Below, piece by piece: positions 35,096-43,327 of a DNA stretch of 64,000 nucleotides. This DNA is from Desulforamulus reducens MI-1. Its GTDB lineage: Bacteria > Bacillota > Desulfotomaculia > Desulfotomaculales > Desulfotomaculaceae. Position numbers and translations under genes: made by a program. A model generated the notes under the pieces. It was not told where the DNA came from. It saw only the letters and a list, made by a program, of their open reading frames with translations, and searched no databases. Every line of letters starts with the position of its first letter. Position 1 is the first letter of the stretch. The stretch lies in assembly GCF_000016165.1 (NCBI RefSeq), contig NC_009253.1:2390332-2454331 (forward strand). Reading direction: 5' to 3'.

Positions 35096-36289
35096 CTAAT
35101 ATATTGGAATTAATCCTGGATGATCTCCGGTAATACACCGACCACCCTGGGGGGTAACCACAAAGGTGTTTTCTACCCCCACCATGCCGATGTTTTCAAT
35201 CCCTTTCTTTGGTTCAACAGCAAAAACCATTCCTTCCTGCAATGGTTCAGTAAAGCCCTCAGCAATGATAGGCAATTCATCTATCTCTAAACCAATTCCA
35301 TGACCTAAAAATGGTAGTACACCATTACCAAATCCCATAAAGTTTTTTCGAAACCCGTTGTCAAGACTACCCATTATAGAACGATATATTTCGGATGGAA
35401 TTGCACCTGGTTTCAGCATTTCTGCTGTCCTGTGCTGTATATCAACGCATTTGTTGTGGATAGAGATAACTTCCTTTGGCAAGGATTCGCCAAACATATA
35501 GGTCATGGTTTTATCAGTATGATAGCCACCTACCCCGCAGCCTATATCTATAAATACCAGGTCACCCTTTTTAAGTTTCCGATCACGACTGCCTAACAAG
35601 GGTACGGCGGGACTCATCCCATAGCTCCCCCCGGGACCATAAAAATAGGAAGGGTAGATGGAACTTTCACCAAAGGCGATATGTCCTAATACCATCTCGG
35701 TATCAGTAGATCTCACACGTGTTACCCCTTGGTGACCTTCTTCAACCATCACCGCAAACAACTCAGAGGCTAGTTTTGCTTCGCTCATACCTTCTTTCAG
35801 CATTTTAGGTACATACTCCTCCAGCACCAGTTGATGAATATGACCGGACTGTTCCATTAGAGATAGTTCATAGGGGCTTTTTATCCCTCTAATAGCAGCC
35901 AGCTGTGCATCAACTGATCTAACCTCGTTAAAGGGAAAATTTTTATTGAATCGTTGATATAAAGCCAGGGGAACGACCTCGGTTTCCATGTAAACAACAC
36001 TGGGAAAGTGCTTAATGGAAGTTGCCGCATCTCGGAACGTGTTCATTGGTTGAATATGAGGAAAAAATGATTCATCCATTGCACGTTCGTAACTGCGACG
36101 CACCCAATAGATTGCTTCATCCTCCCGGGGAATCAACAACATACCATCTTGTCTAGTGCCAGTAAAGTAAAAAATATTCACTTTGCTAAAAATAACTACC
36201 ATTTGCCAATCAGGATTTGTAGCTTTCATTTTATCCCGAAATCTTTTCATTCTTATTTTCAATTCAGCGAAAGGTACCCTATTCTTCAA
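35096..36289 (-). CDS. M24-family peptidase (Xaa-Pro aminopeptidase/creatinase type)
   Basis: A 397-residue pita-bread metallohydrolase. Residues 1-150 form the creatinase-type N-domain. The catalytic domain has the five metal ligands: two Asp in [16 protein letters not shown], His in LGHGIG, Glu in AVEPKKG and Glu in GVENTF. Such proteins cleave Xaa-Pro dipeptides or, in some anaerobes, related substrates such as creatine or methylated amines. The BCCT transporter next door might import its substrate or product, but they are separate transcripts. TTG 36289 follows AAAGGGG by 8 nt. Confidence 0.88.
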   Translation of the reverse strand: MKNRVPFAELKIRMKRFRDKMKATNPDWQMVVIFSKVNIFYFTGTRQDGMLLIPREDEAIYWVRRSYERAMDESFFPHIQPMNTFRDAATSIKHFPSVVYMETEVVPLALYQRFNKNFPFNEVRSVDAQLAAIRGIKSPYELSLMEQSGHIHQLVLEEYVPKMLKEGMSEAKLASELFAVMVEEGHQGVTRVRSTDTEMVLGHIAFGESSIYPSYFYGPGGSYGMSPAVPLLGSRDRKLKKGDLVFIDIGCGVGGYHTDKTMTYMFGESLPKEVISIHNKCVDIQHRTAEMLKPGAIPSEIYRSIMGSLDNGFRKNFMGFGNGVLPFLGHGIGLEIDELPIIAEGFTEPLQEGMVFAVEPKKGIENIGMVGVENTFVVTPQGGRCITGDHPGLIPIY

Positions 36290-36429
36290 TGGATATTCCC
36301 CTTTGTTTACTTTTCTTAGGAAATTCTAGTAATTTAACTCATTATACACTGCTTTTTTTATTTTTTTAAAACCTACATACCATTATGTGGTTAATCTTAG
36401 GCGACAGCGTAAGCCTTAGTTGCCATTAT

Positions 36430-36462
36430 GCAAGTCGGGAAGTTTTATTCTTTCTGACTTGC
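36430..36462 (-). repeat. Hairpin GCAAGTC/GACTTGC 3' of DUF134 gene
   Basis: A 7-bp stem with a 19-nt loop directly downstream of the main terminator of the DUF134 gene. No T-tail; role unknown. Confidence 0.4.
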
Positions 36463-36463
36463 C

Positions 36464-36499
36464 AAAAAAAGATTTCAGTTGGAGGTCTGAAATCTTTTT
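36464..36499 (-). terminator. Terminator of the DUF134 gene
   Basis: AAAGATTTCAG and CTGAAATCTTT arms around an 8-nt loop, T7 tail in the minus direction. Confidence 0.9.
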
Positions 36500-36518
36500 C
36501 TTTTCCACTTGCATTTAT

Positions 36519-36905
36519 TCATTTACACTCGCGAATAGCTATTAAAACATTATCTTTATGCTTATTCCTGCGACAAGTTCGTCTATTACATTGCCTCTGA
36601 TCATCAAATTCATTACAGAGCTTGTAATCACCACCCTCTATTTTTAGCACCTTGCCATTGACCAGACTCTCGGCTAGTTTTTTTCGAGCATTGTCATAGA
36701 TTCTCTGTATTGTTGAACGAGCAACCCCCATTACATCCGCACTCTCTTCCTGATTTAAGCCCTCCAAATCCATTAGTCTTATGGTTTCATATTCTTCCAC
36801 TGTCATATGAATGTACTCCCTTGTACTTTCAGATATATCTATGGGACCAAAAGTATTAACTTCTGGTAATATGCATACTCTTCTCCATTTTTTAGGCCTT
36901 GCCAC
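36519..36905 (-). CDS. DUF134 (UPF0251) family DNA-binding protein
   Basis: A 128-residue protein with a sigma-70 region-4-like helix-turn-helix near 45-85 ([20 protein letters not shown], then [19 protein letters not shown]). The N-terminus [20 protein letters not shown] is the family hallmark. A C-terminal Cys group ([15 protein letters not shown]) could bind metal or a cluster and act as sensor. DUF134 genes often sit beside NifX-like and Mrp-like genes, as here, so it probably regulates the 37.1-41.0 kb cluster (inference). Confidence 0.85.
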   Translation of the reverse strand: MARPKKWRRVCILPEVNTFGPIDISESTREYIHMTVEEYETIRLMDLEGLNQEESADVMGVARSTIQRIYDNARKKLAESLVNGKVLKIEGGDYKLCNEFDDQRQCNRRTCRRNKHKDNVLIAIRECK

Positions 36906-37006
36906 GTTCCTTCACCTCCACAATTTTACTCAACTATATTATCACATAATCTTTATATTGGTGAAGTAATCCCACCTCTCTTTGCGCCAAGAGTAGTCTT
37001 CTGGTA

Positions 37007-37060
37007 GATAAGTAACAACAATAAGAGGTGGTTTTCCACCTCTTATTGTTGTTACTTATC
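37007..37060. repeat. Perfect 25-bp inverted repeat with TTTT loop
   Basis: Left arm 37007-37031 and right arm 37036-37060 are exact reverse complements (25 of 25). The arms begin GATAAGTAACAAC and end TAAGAGGTGG. It lies between the DUF134 and DUF5320 genes. No T-tail follows in the minus direction, so it is not a plain terminator. Confidence 0.9.
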
Positions 37061-37108
37061 CTGATTCTTATTGCAGCAATATTAAACTTTGTTCTAAAAG
37101 ATTTTGCT

Positions 37109-37312
37109 TTAAGCATTATCCTTTTTATCGGGATCAATGGCATTACCAAAAGTAGTCCTGCAAAAGCCCCTTCCACGTCCCAGACCACGTCCTAGTCCAG
37201 CGCCTGCTTTCATTGTATTGCATAAACCCATGCCTCTACCCTTGCCTCTCCCATTTCCATTTCCATTTCCTCTTCCCAGTCCCATTGGACCTGTACCATC
37301 TCTTCTTGGCAT
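37109..37312 (-). CDS. DUF5320-type Gly/Arg-rich small protein
   Basis: A 67-residue basic protein opening MPRRDGTGPMGLGRG and continuing with GN and GR repeats, then CNTMKAGAG and GRGRGFCRTTFG. This opening is the hallmark of DUF5320 proteins, found in anaerobes beside NifX-like and Mrp-like genes. Two Cys are present. GGGGGG lies 8 nt before ATG 37312. Its role is unknown; nucleic-acid or metal-cluster contact is possible. First gene encountered on the left side of the cofactor cluster. Confidence 0.8.
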   Translation of the reverse strand: MPRRDGTGPMGLGRGNGNGNGRGKGRGMGLCNTMKAGAGLGRGLGRGRGFCRTTFGNAIDPDKKDNA

Positions 37313-37415
37313 AATAGATACCCCCCGGGTAATTATTATGGGTATATACCCATTAAATTTATTATAACTCATTTTGGTCATATGTCAATAACTCTATTAT
37401 TTTATTTGATCTTAG

Positions 37416-38248
37416 TTAACGCATCCAGTGCAGCTGCATTGATTGGATAGGCAATGGGTGAGCTGCAACTTGGAATGTATTAAGCTCATTAGCCGTCATA
37501 CCTTTCTGTATGGCTAAGCTAAGTATATTAATTAATTCACCAATTGTATCTCCTCCAGATATTTGGGCTCCTATTAATACACCTGACGTCTTAACAAATA
37601 TTAATTTTAAATCCATTTTACTAGTACCAGGAAGTGAACCCGGATGTTTATCCATTGTAGAAAATTTACCAACATAATATCAAAACCTTCATTAATTGCC
37701 TTTCTTTCCGTGATCCCTGCGGCTGCAAATGATTTTCCAAAAATTTTAGTTGAGAAAGCACTAATGGTACCTCTATTTTCTCTAATATACCTTAATCCAT
37801 ATAAATTTAATGCAGCAATCTTTGCTTCCATAGCCGCTGTAGATGCCAGTAATATTGGAACATGTTCACCAGTAAAAAAACACTTCTTATCTGCACAATC
37901 CCCCACTGCAAATACATCTTTTTCACTGGTTCTCATGTATTCATCAACCCTTATAGCTCTATTTTCAGAAACTTTTATACCTGCTTCTCTGGCAAGATTT
38001 GAATTTGGTTCAACGCCCATGGCTAAAATTACAGCATCTGCCTTAATCCTTTGACCATCTCCAAGTTCTATTTCTTCTACTTTCTCATCCCCTAATATTC
38101 TTTTTACTTCCATACCAGTTTTAACTTGAATATCATTTTGTTTCATTTCCTCTTCTGCTAATAAAATTATTTCGTTATATGCTTTGCTTATTTCTTTATC
38201 GAAATATTTTGTATTTAAGAGCTTGTTTATATCATCCAGTGGAATCAA
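37416..38248 (-). pseudogene. Broken pyridine-nucleotide-disulfide oxidoreductase (NADH oxidase/CoA-disulfide reductase type)
   Basis: The minus strand carries the second half of an FAD-dependent class-III oxidoreductase: VILAMGVEPNSNLAREAG, FAVGDCADKKCFFTGEHVP and, in another frame, GVLIGAQISGGDTIG with the dimerisation domain. The reading frame slips near 37667: IMLV goes on to KFSTMDKHPGS only after a shift of one base. The N-terminal FAD loop, active-site Cys and NAD site (about 150 residues) are absent. The gene is clearly inactive. It interrupts the NifX/Mrp cluster. Confidence 0.85.
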
Positions 38249-38359
38249 TTACTGCATGGCATTCAGAATTAGATAACTGATATCATCAAGTACATGGACG
38301 CTTCCGCTACCTCCATCAACTGCGATTTTACAGACATTTAGTATAAAAGTATGAACCAT
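38249..38359 (-). pseudogene. N-terminal relic of a SCIFF-type radical-SAM peptide maturase
   Basis: A 36-codon frame from ATG 38359 reads MVHTFILNVCKIAVDGGSGS then VHVLDDISYLILNAMQ. The pattern H-x-F-x-x-N, D-x-x-SGxVHVxDxxxY matches the start of thioether-forming maturases of the SCIFF (six Cys in 45) family. It stops with TAA directly before the broken oxidoreductase, so a deletion probably joined the two. The cluster-binding part is gone. Confidence 0.6.
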
Positions 38360-38404
38360 ATATCTCAATTCCTTATTTCCATATTGTTTTGTCTGTTTTA
38401 GTAC

Positions 38405-38437
38405 AAAAATAAAGCCTTATGATAACTAGGCTTTATA
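38405..38437 (-). terminator. Terminator after the NifX-like gene
   Basis: ATAAAGCCT and AGGCTTTAT arms around a 10-nt loop, followed by TTTTTG in the minus direction; about 70 nt past the NifX-like stop. Confidence 0.75.
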
Positions 38438-38504
38438 ATACATAAAAATATACAAATGTAATTATAAAATAAACCACTGTTACTTTTTATCAACGGGAAA
38501 ATTC

Positions 38505-38921
38505 TTATTCATGGTCATGATCATGCTCACAGTTTTCTTTTTCATGTCCATGGTCACATTCATTTTTCTCAATGCCATAGCCTCTGCCGGCTCCGGGTGT
38601 ACACATACTTTCTCCACTTTCAAGTACACCTTTCTCAAATTTGGCTATTACTTCATCTATCTTTCCAGACACCCCTGAGATTGCCTGCATCTTATATTCT
38701 TGAATTAAGCTTACTGCCTTAGCACCCATGCCCCCACAAATAATAACTTCTACGTTTTTTTCATGAAGGAGTTTGGGGACAAGTCCTGGTGCATGACCGG
38801 GATTCTCAATAATAACTCTCTTTACTTCCTTATTATTTTCTAGATCCACCAAAGTAAAAATAGGACATCTTCCAAAATGTGCAGAAACATAATCTCCATC
38901 TGTCGGTATTGCTACACGCAT
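38505..38921 (-). CDS. NifX/NafY-like dinitrogenase cofactor-family protein with His-rich tail
   Basis: A 138-residue protein. Residues 1-110 are the NifX/NifB-C-terminal/NafY domain (MRVAIPTDGDYVSAHFGRCP, VIICGGMGAKA), which binds iron-sulfur or FeMo-cofactor precursors. The tail CDHGHEKENCEHDHDHE is rich in His and Cys and should bind metal. ATG 38921 follows AGGGGG. No nitrogenase genes are near, so a general Fe-S storage or delivery role like that of archaeal IssA-type proteins is more likely than nitrogen fixation (inference). Last intact gene of the four-gene run from 41003. Confidence 0.85.
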   Translation of the reverse strand: MRVAIPTDGDYVSAHFGRCPIFTLVDLENNKEVKRVIIENPGHAPGLVPKLLHEKNVEVIICGGMGAKAVSLIQEYKMQAISGVSGKIDEVIAKFEKGVLESGESMCTPGAGRGYGIEKNECDHGHEKENCEHDHDHE

Positions 38922-38944
38922 ATTCGATTCCCCCTGAAAATTAA

Positions 38945-39799
38945 TTAATTTAATTTTTCTGTTACTTTTGTCCATATACTTATAATCTCGTCAGTGACAT
39001 GACTATTTCCTGCCTCAACTGGAGTTTTAAATTCCTGTAAAGCTTTGACAATGGACGGATCAAAGGGTATTTTCCCCACAACAGAAAAGCCATTGTTTTC
39101 GCAGTAACGCTCAATCTGTGAAGAAATCTCATTATTAAGATCATATTTATTGATACACACGAAGGCAGGAATCTCAAAATGTTTTGTTACCCCTAACACT
39201 CTTTCTAAGTCACTGAGACCAGACTTTGTTGGTTCGGTAACCACCACCACTGCATCTGCCCCAGTAATAGAGGCAATAACCACACAGCCAATACCTGGTG
39301 AACCATCGATAAGCAACCACTTTTCATTCTTTTTGTGATTTGTTATTTTTTTTCTTACTTCAGTGACCAGCTTGCCAGAACCCTCAGCACCAATATCTAG
39401 TAAAGCATAGGAAAAGGTCCCTCTTTGTGTATTGGATAAATAGGTTTCTCCTGTCTTTACATCCTCCAGCCTGATTGCCTCCTGGGGGCACACCAATACA
39501 CAGGCCCCACACCCTTCACATTTCATTGGTATCATGTTAAAGGTCTCACTTATTGCACCAAACCTGCAGGACTCCCTACACATACCACATTCTAAGCAGA
39601 TTGATGAATCAATCACTGCTTCCTTTGCACCATAATAGTCATCTTTATCTAAAACCTCTGGTTTTAAAAGGATATGCATATTGGGGGCATCAACATCACA
39701 GTCCGCCAACATTTTATCTTTGACTAAGAGACTCAAGGATGAAACCAAGGTGCTTTTTCCTGTTCCGCCCTTTCCACTGATAAAGACTATTTGTTTTAT
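38945..39799 (-). CDS. MinD/Mrp-type ATPase with inserted ferredoxin domain, probable ATA start
   Basis: A 284-residue P-loop ATPase of the MinD superfamily. The deviant Walker A ISGKGGTGKST lies upstream of every ATG/GTG/TTG in the frame. The only start that keeps it is ATA 39799, 7 nt after GGGGTG, and its ATA overlaps the TAA stop of the gene before it. Two [4Fe-4S] sites are inserted near 70-110 (CLECGMCRESC, CEGCGACVLVCP). WLLIDGSPGIGCVV and VVTEPTKSGLSD are typical of the group. It is a paralogue of 39796-40626, and the two may form a heterodimer that loads clusters. Confidence 0.85.
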   Translation of the reverse strand: MKQIVFISGKGGTGKSTLVSSLSLLVKDKMLADCDVDAPNMHILLKPEVLDKDDYYGAKEAVIDSSICLECGMCRESCRFGAISETFNMIPMKCEGCGACVLVCPQEAIRLEDVKTGETYLSNTQRGTFSYALLDIGAEGSGKLVTEVRKKITNHKKNEKWLLIDGSPGIGCVVIASITGADAVVVVTEPTKSGLSDLERVLGVTKHFEIPAFVCINKYDLNNEISSQIERYCENNGFSVVGKIPFDPSIVKALQEFKTPVEAGNSHVTDEIISIWTKVTEKLN

Positions 39800-40626
39800 T
39801 GGTACTCACCCCTTACCAGTTTTTCATAGAGTTTTTCAAACTTTTGCTTTAATACAATGTCCTTTTGAATGGGCAAAATGCCCTCCGAATAGGCTTTGGC
39901 AATCTCCGTTGAAAAGGGTATTTCCATAAGAATCTTAATACCTTCGCTACGACAATAATCGTGTATTAACTTGCTATCATCAGAAGCTTTATTAATGATG
40001 ATACCAAAGGGCATCTTCATTTTTCTTACAAGCTGTACAGCAATTTCCAGGTCATGTAAACCGAAGGGCGTTGGTTCTGTTACTAATACACAGTAGTCAC
40101 ATTCTTCAATAGACTGCACCACTGCACAAGATGCTCCCGGCGAACAATCAATGATTACTGGCTTGTCCTTTTTTATCAAGTTTTTAAGTTCTTGAATAAT
40201 GGGAACACTAATGGGTTCGCCCACATTTAGTTTGCCATGAAGAAAATTATCATTTTTATTGGCCTCTATAACCCCAATCATTCTTTCTTGTTCATAGATT
40301 GCATCCCTTGGGCAGGCTATGACACATGCACCACAATGGTGACATATTTCGTGAAAGAGAAGTACTTCCCCCTTTAACACGGCAATTGCATTAAATTGGC
40401 ATGCTGTTCCACATGCTCCGCAGCCATCACATTTCGCTTTATCAACTTCTGGCACAAGAACCTTTACTTGCTGACTTCTTTGAATATCAGGGTTTAAAAA
40501 AATATATCCGTTTGGCTCCTCAACGTCACAGTCAATATACTGACAAGAAGCTATTGATGCTGCAAAACTGGCAGAAATGGTGGTTTTGCCTGTTCCCCCT
40601 TTACCACTTAAAACGGCTATCTTCAT
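39796..40626 (-). CDS. MinD/Mrp-type ATPase with inserted ferredoxin domain
   Basis: A 276-residue paralogue of the next gene. Walker A is VLSGKGGTGKTT at residues 5-16. Two [4Fe-4S] motifs, CDGCGACGTACQF and CHHCGACVIACP, sit near 65-105, and VIIDCSPGASCAVV holds the Walker B/switch region. ATG 40626 has TGGAGGC upstream and directly follows the stop of the NifX-like gene. Proteins of this group occur in many strict anaerobes; Mrp/NBP35 relatives carry and transfer [4Fe-4S] clusters using ATP. The target here is unknown. Confidence 0.9.
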   Translation of the reverse strand: MKIAVLSGKGGTGKTTISASFAASIASCQYIDCDVEEPNGYIFLNPDIQRSQQVKVLVPEVDKAKCDGCGACGTACQFNAIAVLKGEVLLFHEICHHCGACVIACPRDAIYEQERMIGVIEANKNDNFLHGKLNVGEPISVPIIQELKNLIKKDKPVIIDCSPGASCAVVQSIEECDYCVLVTEPTPFGLHDLEIAVQLVRKMKMPFGIIINKASDDSKLIHDYCRSEGIKILMEIPFSTEIAKAYSEGILPIQKDIVLKQKFEKLYEKLVRGEYQ

Positions 40627-40628
40627 TT

Positions 40629-41003
40629 TTATGCCTCCATAGATCCCATGCCAAAATGCGCTGGCACTGCAGTGCTAATTTTCTCAAGCAGTCCCTTCTG
40701 ATACTTTTCGATATTCTCTTCTATTGTTGCAGGAACCCCTCTAAACACCGCAACATTGGAAGCCTCTAAAACCTTGGTGGCATTGGGCCCAACATTGCCC
40801 GTTATTACCACTTCCACGCCTTTATCAACCACCAATTGTCCAGATGCGATACCAGCCCCACCACCAGAGGCGATTGCAGAGTTTTCAATGACTTCGGTTT
40901 TCATCGTATCACTGTCCACAAGAATAAAATATGCAGCTCTGCCAAACCTTGGGTCCAATACACTAGTGGTTGATCCACCCTTTGATGAAATACATATTTT
41001 CAT
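40629..41003 (-). CDS. NifX/NafY-like dinitrogenase cofactor-family protein
   Basis: A 124-residue single-domain protein with MKICISSKGG, LDPRFGRAAYFILVD and the Gly-rich GGGAGIASGQ, GVEVVITGNVGPNATKVLEA of the NifX/NifB-C family. It lacks the His-rich tail of the paralogue at 38505. ATG 41003 is preceded by GAGGGAG. It is the first gene of the tight run NifX-like, ATPase, ATPase, NifX-like, so each ATPase has a NifX-like partner at one end. Confidence 0.88.
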   Translation of the reverse strand: MKICISSKGGSTTSVLDPRFGRAAYFILVDSDTMKTEVIENSAIASGGGAGIASGQLVVDKGVEVVITGNVGPNATKVLEASNVAVFRGVPATIEENIEKYQKGLLEKISTAVPAHFGMGSMEA

Positions 41004-41102
41004 ATAATTCAACTCCCTCTTTTTTATTTTGTTATTAGCATATGCCCAAAATAAATCTATCATTATTTTGAGCATATGTCAATAATGTGATGTAATAAAA
41101 AA

Positions 41103-41127
41103 TAAAAACCCTTCATTTTGAAGGGCT
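41103..41127 (-). terminator. Terminator after the EamA-like gene
   Basis: CCCTTCA and TGAAGGG arms around TTT, then TTTTTATTTTTT in the minus direction. It separates the transporter operon from the NifX/Mrp cluster. Confidence 0.9.
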
Positions 41128-41185
41128 TTCATTTTTGTCTTACTTTTAGAAAATTGCAATTTTACTGTTATAAGTGTGGTTTTCT

Positions 41186-41611
41186 TTATTTGTTTATAAA
41201 TATTAATCCAATGATACAAAAAGCAGCACCAATGATTTTATTAAATCCAAACCCCTCTTTATAAAATATGATGCCTATTGGAATAAGCATAAGGGCCAAG
41301 GCAATATTAGCCACTAAGGAGCCGACACTTATTTTCCAGCCTGCCCTGTAAGCCAACAAATATCCTAATTCAAGACCGACAATGGAAATCCCCAGGGCAA
41401 AACTTGTCCAATTTAAATCTGCAAAGGATTGAACAAACCCTTTCTCAGATTTGTTAAAAAAATAGGCAAAACAAGTTAACAGAGCTGCCGTTAGATAGGT
41501 AATAAGCAATGCAGAAAAAGGGTTAGCTTTCTCTGGAGTTGATTTCTGGCAAATATTATACAGTACATTTGATGCTACTATCAGTATAATTGAAAACACA
41601 TACATAAACAT
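41186..41611 (-). CDS. EamA/DMT-type small membrane transporter
   Basis: A 141-residue protein with 4-5 TM helices, half the size of a normal EamA protein and similar in size to SMR/DMT subunits that work as dimers. Near the C-terminus GAAFCIIGLIFINK is typical of EamA domains. It starts at ATG 41611 (GAGG 8 nt upstream) 28 nt after the ABC ATPase and shares its transcript, so it may export or import a compound related to the Trp ABC system (inference). Confidence 0.75.
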   Translation of the reverse strand: MFMYVFSIILIVASNVLYNICQKSTPEKANPFSALLITYLTAALLTCFAYFFNKSEKGFVQSFADLNWTSFALGISIVGLELGYLLAYRAGWKISVGSLVANIALALMLIPIGIIFYKEGFGFNKIIGAAFCIIGLIFINK

Positions 41612-41639
41612 AACTGTTGCCTCACTAATTAAGTAAATT

Positions 41640-42419
41640 TTAGTTCCCGCATTCTATACTGATTTCATTAAATACTTCCAGCAGCTTGTTGATTCCTATC
41701 TTTTGCTTTTCAGTATCTGTTGCGTCTATAACAATTTCCCCATTATGCATCATTAAGATTCTATTTCCGTAATTGACAGCAAATCTAAGATTATGGGTAA
41801 CCATAAGGGTTGTAATCCCTTTCGATTTTACAATACGATCAGTAAGCTCCATAATATTTTCCGAGGTTTTAGGATCTAATGCAGCGGTATGTTCATCCAG
41901 GATAAGCAAATCAATGGGCGTCATGGTGGAAGTTAATAGTGCCAAGGCTTGTCGCTGACCACCTGAAAGAGCACCCACCATAACATTTATTTTATCTTCC
42001 AAACCAAGTTTTAGTTGCTCTAGCAAGGATTTATAGTAATCCGTCCGTTTTTTATTTATCCCCGCTGATAGTCCGTAGCTTTTCCCTTTATTATCTGCCA
42101 AAGACATGTTTTCAAGGATACTCATATTGGGACAGGTACCCTTTGCCGGGTCCTGAAAAACACGTCCAATAAATTGAGATCTCTTATGCTCTCTTTTACC
42201 CGTTATATCTTTATTTCGCAGAAGTATTTTCCCACCGTCAATATCAATACTGCCGCAAATAATATTTAGCAAGCTGGATTTGCCAGACCCATTGCTGCCC
42301 ACTATGGAAATAAACTGCCCTTCAGAAACCGTAAGATTAAAGCCAGAAAAAAGTATGGATTCGTTTATTGAGCCTTTGTTATAGGTTTTATATATTTGAT
42401 TCAGGGTGAGCAATTTCAT
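41640..42419 (-). CDS. ABC transporter ATPase (TrpZ-like)
   Basis: A 259-residue ABC ATPase with Walker A GSNGSGKSS, Q-loop VFQDPAKGTCPN, signature LSGGQRQ and Walker B LLILDEHTAALD. The conserved Walker B ending DE is followed by H rather than P. ATG 42419 overlaps the permease stop by 4 nt (ATGA). It energises the importer made with 42416-43297 and 43328-44344. Confidence 0.9.
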   Translation of the reverse strand: MKLLTLNQIYKTYNKGSINESILFSGFNLTVSEGQFISIVGSNGSGKSSLLNIICGSIDIDGGKILLRNKDITGKREHKRSQFIGRVFQDPAKGTCPNMSILENMSLADNKGKSYGLSAGINKKRTDYYKSLLEQLKLGLEDKINVMVGALSGGQRQALALLTSTMTPIDLLILDEHTAALDPKTSENIMELTDRIVKSKGITTLMVTHNLRFAVNYGNRILMMHNGEIVIDATDTEKQKIGINKLLEVFNEISIECGN

Positions 42420-43297
42420 TCCTCCCGAATTTTTATTACTTTTCCATTTGCAATAAGTGCAATAAGAAATAATACTGCGGTTATAAGACGAATGTCAGCA
42501 TTGTCAAAGCCCACCTCAAAGGCAATTGCTATACACGCTTTATAAATTATTGAGCCACCTAATACCATCGTGGTTAGTTTCAAAAAACCCAATGGTTTAA
42601 AGACATTTAAACCAATAATAACCGCTGCCAGTCCCATTACTATGGTTCCTGTACCCATGGATATATCAAAGAGTTTTTGCTGCTGACAAACCACTGAGCC
42701 AGACATTGCTACAAAAGCATTGGAAATGGCAAGTCCAATTATTTTAACTGTACCATAATCCTTAGCAATAGAAGTTACGAACTGTTTGTTATCTCCTGTT
42801 GCCCTTAGCAGGAAGCCTGATTTTGTGCTAAGATACCAATCCAATGCAAATTTCATCAAAAGGGCAACAATAAATACAATAAAGAGGACGACAAAGCCAG
42901 AAAGCTCTGGGGGAAAAAGCTTTGCTAAACCGCTATTGAATATGGTATCACTATCAAAAATCGGTATATTGGCCTTTTTACCAGCTATACGGTAATTAAC
43001 TGAATAAAGTGCTGTCATTACTAATATGCCCGATAAAAGGTCTGTAACCTTTAATTTTACATGTATGATACCAGTAATTAGTCCGGCAAAAATGCCAACA
43101 AAAAAAGATAAGACCAGTGCAATCCAAGGATTGACTCCAGCCGTAAGTAAAACAGCAGTAACGGCAGCCCCTAGCGGGAAACTGCCGTCAACCGTCAAGT
43201 CAGGAAAGTTCAATATTTTATAACTTATATATACTCCTAGAGCCATTATGCCATATATGAAACCCTGTTCAAAAACACCAACAATTATTTCAAACAT
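42416..43297 (-). CDS. ABC transporter permease (TrpY-like, BPD_transp_2)
   Basis: A 293-residue permease with 8-9 TM helices of the LivH/RbsC-like fold (FPDLTVDGSFPLGAAVTA, GLAISNAFVAMSGSV, VMGLAAVIIGLNVF). Typically pairs with PF04392-type binding proteins in Trp or other amino-acid importers. Overlaps the ATPase gene by 4 nt and follows the binding-protein gene by 30 nt. Confidence 0.9.
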   Translation of the reverse strand: MFEIIVGVFEQGFIYGIMALGVYISYKILNFPDLTVDGSFPLGAAVTAVLLTAGVNPWIALVLSFFVGIFAGLITGIIHVKLKVTDLLSGILVMTALYSVNYRIAGKKANIPIFDSDTIFNSGLAKLFPPELSGFVVLFIVFIVALLMKFALDWYLSTKSGFLLRATGDNKQFVTSIAKDYGTVKIIGLAISNAFVAMSGSVVCQQQKLFDISMGTGTIVMGLAAVIIGLNVFKPLGFLKLTTMVLGGSIIYKACIAIAFEVGFDNADIRLITAVLFLIALIANGKVIKIREE

Positions 43298-43327
43298 TTT
43301 TATGCCTCCGATATTTTTGAACCTTTT

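Noticed and set aside
36385-36600. 71-codon plus-strand frame over the DUF134 terminator
   Set aside because: It spans two hairpins and the 3' end of a real gene; no ribosome site.
36934-37188. 84-codon minus-strand frame between DUF134 and DUF5320 genes
   Set aside because: It runs through the perfect palindrome and overlaps the supported DUF5320 gene in another frame.
37137-37367. Pro/Leu repeat frame on the plus strand near 37.2 kb
   Set aside because: It is the complement of the Gly/Arg repeats of the DUF5320 gene.
38505-41003. Calling the NifX-like genes part of a nitrogenase locus
   Set aside because: No nifHDK, nifB or nifE/N is present, and the families are common in non-fixing anaerobes.
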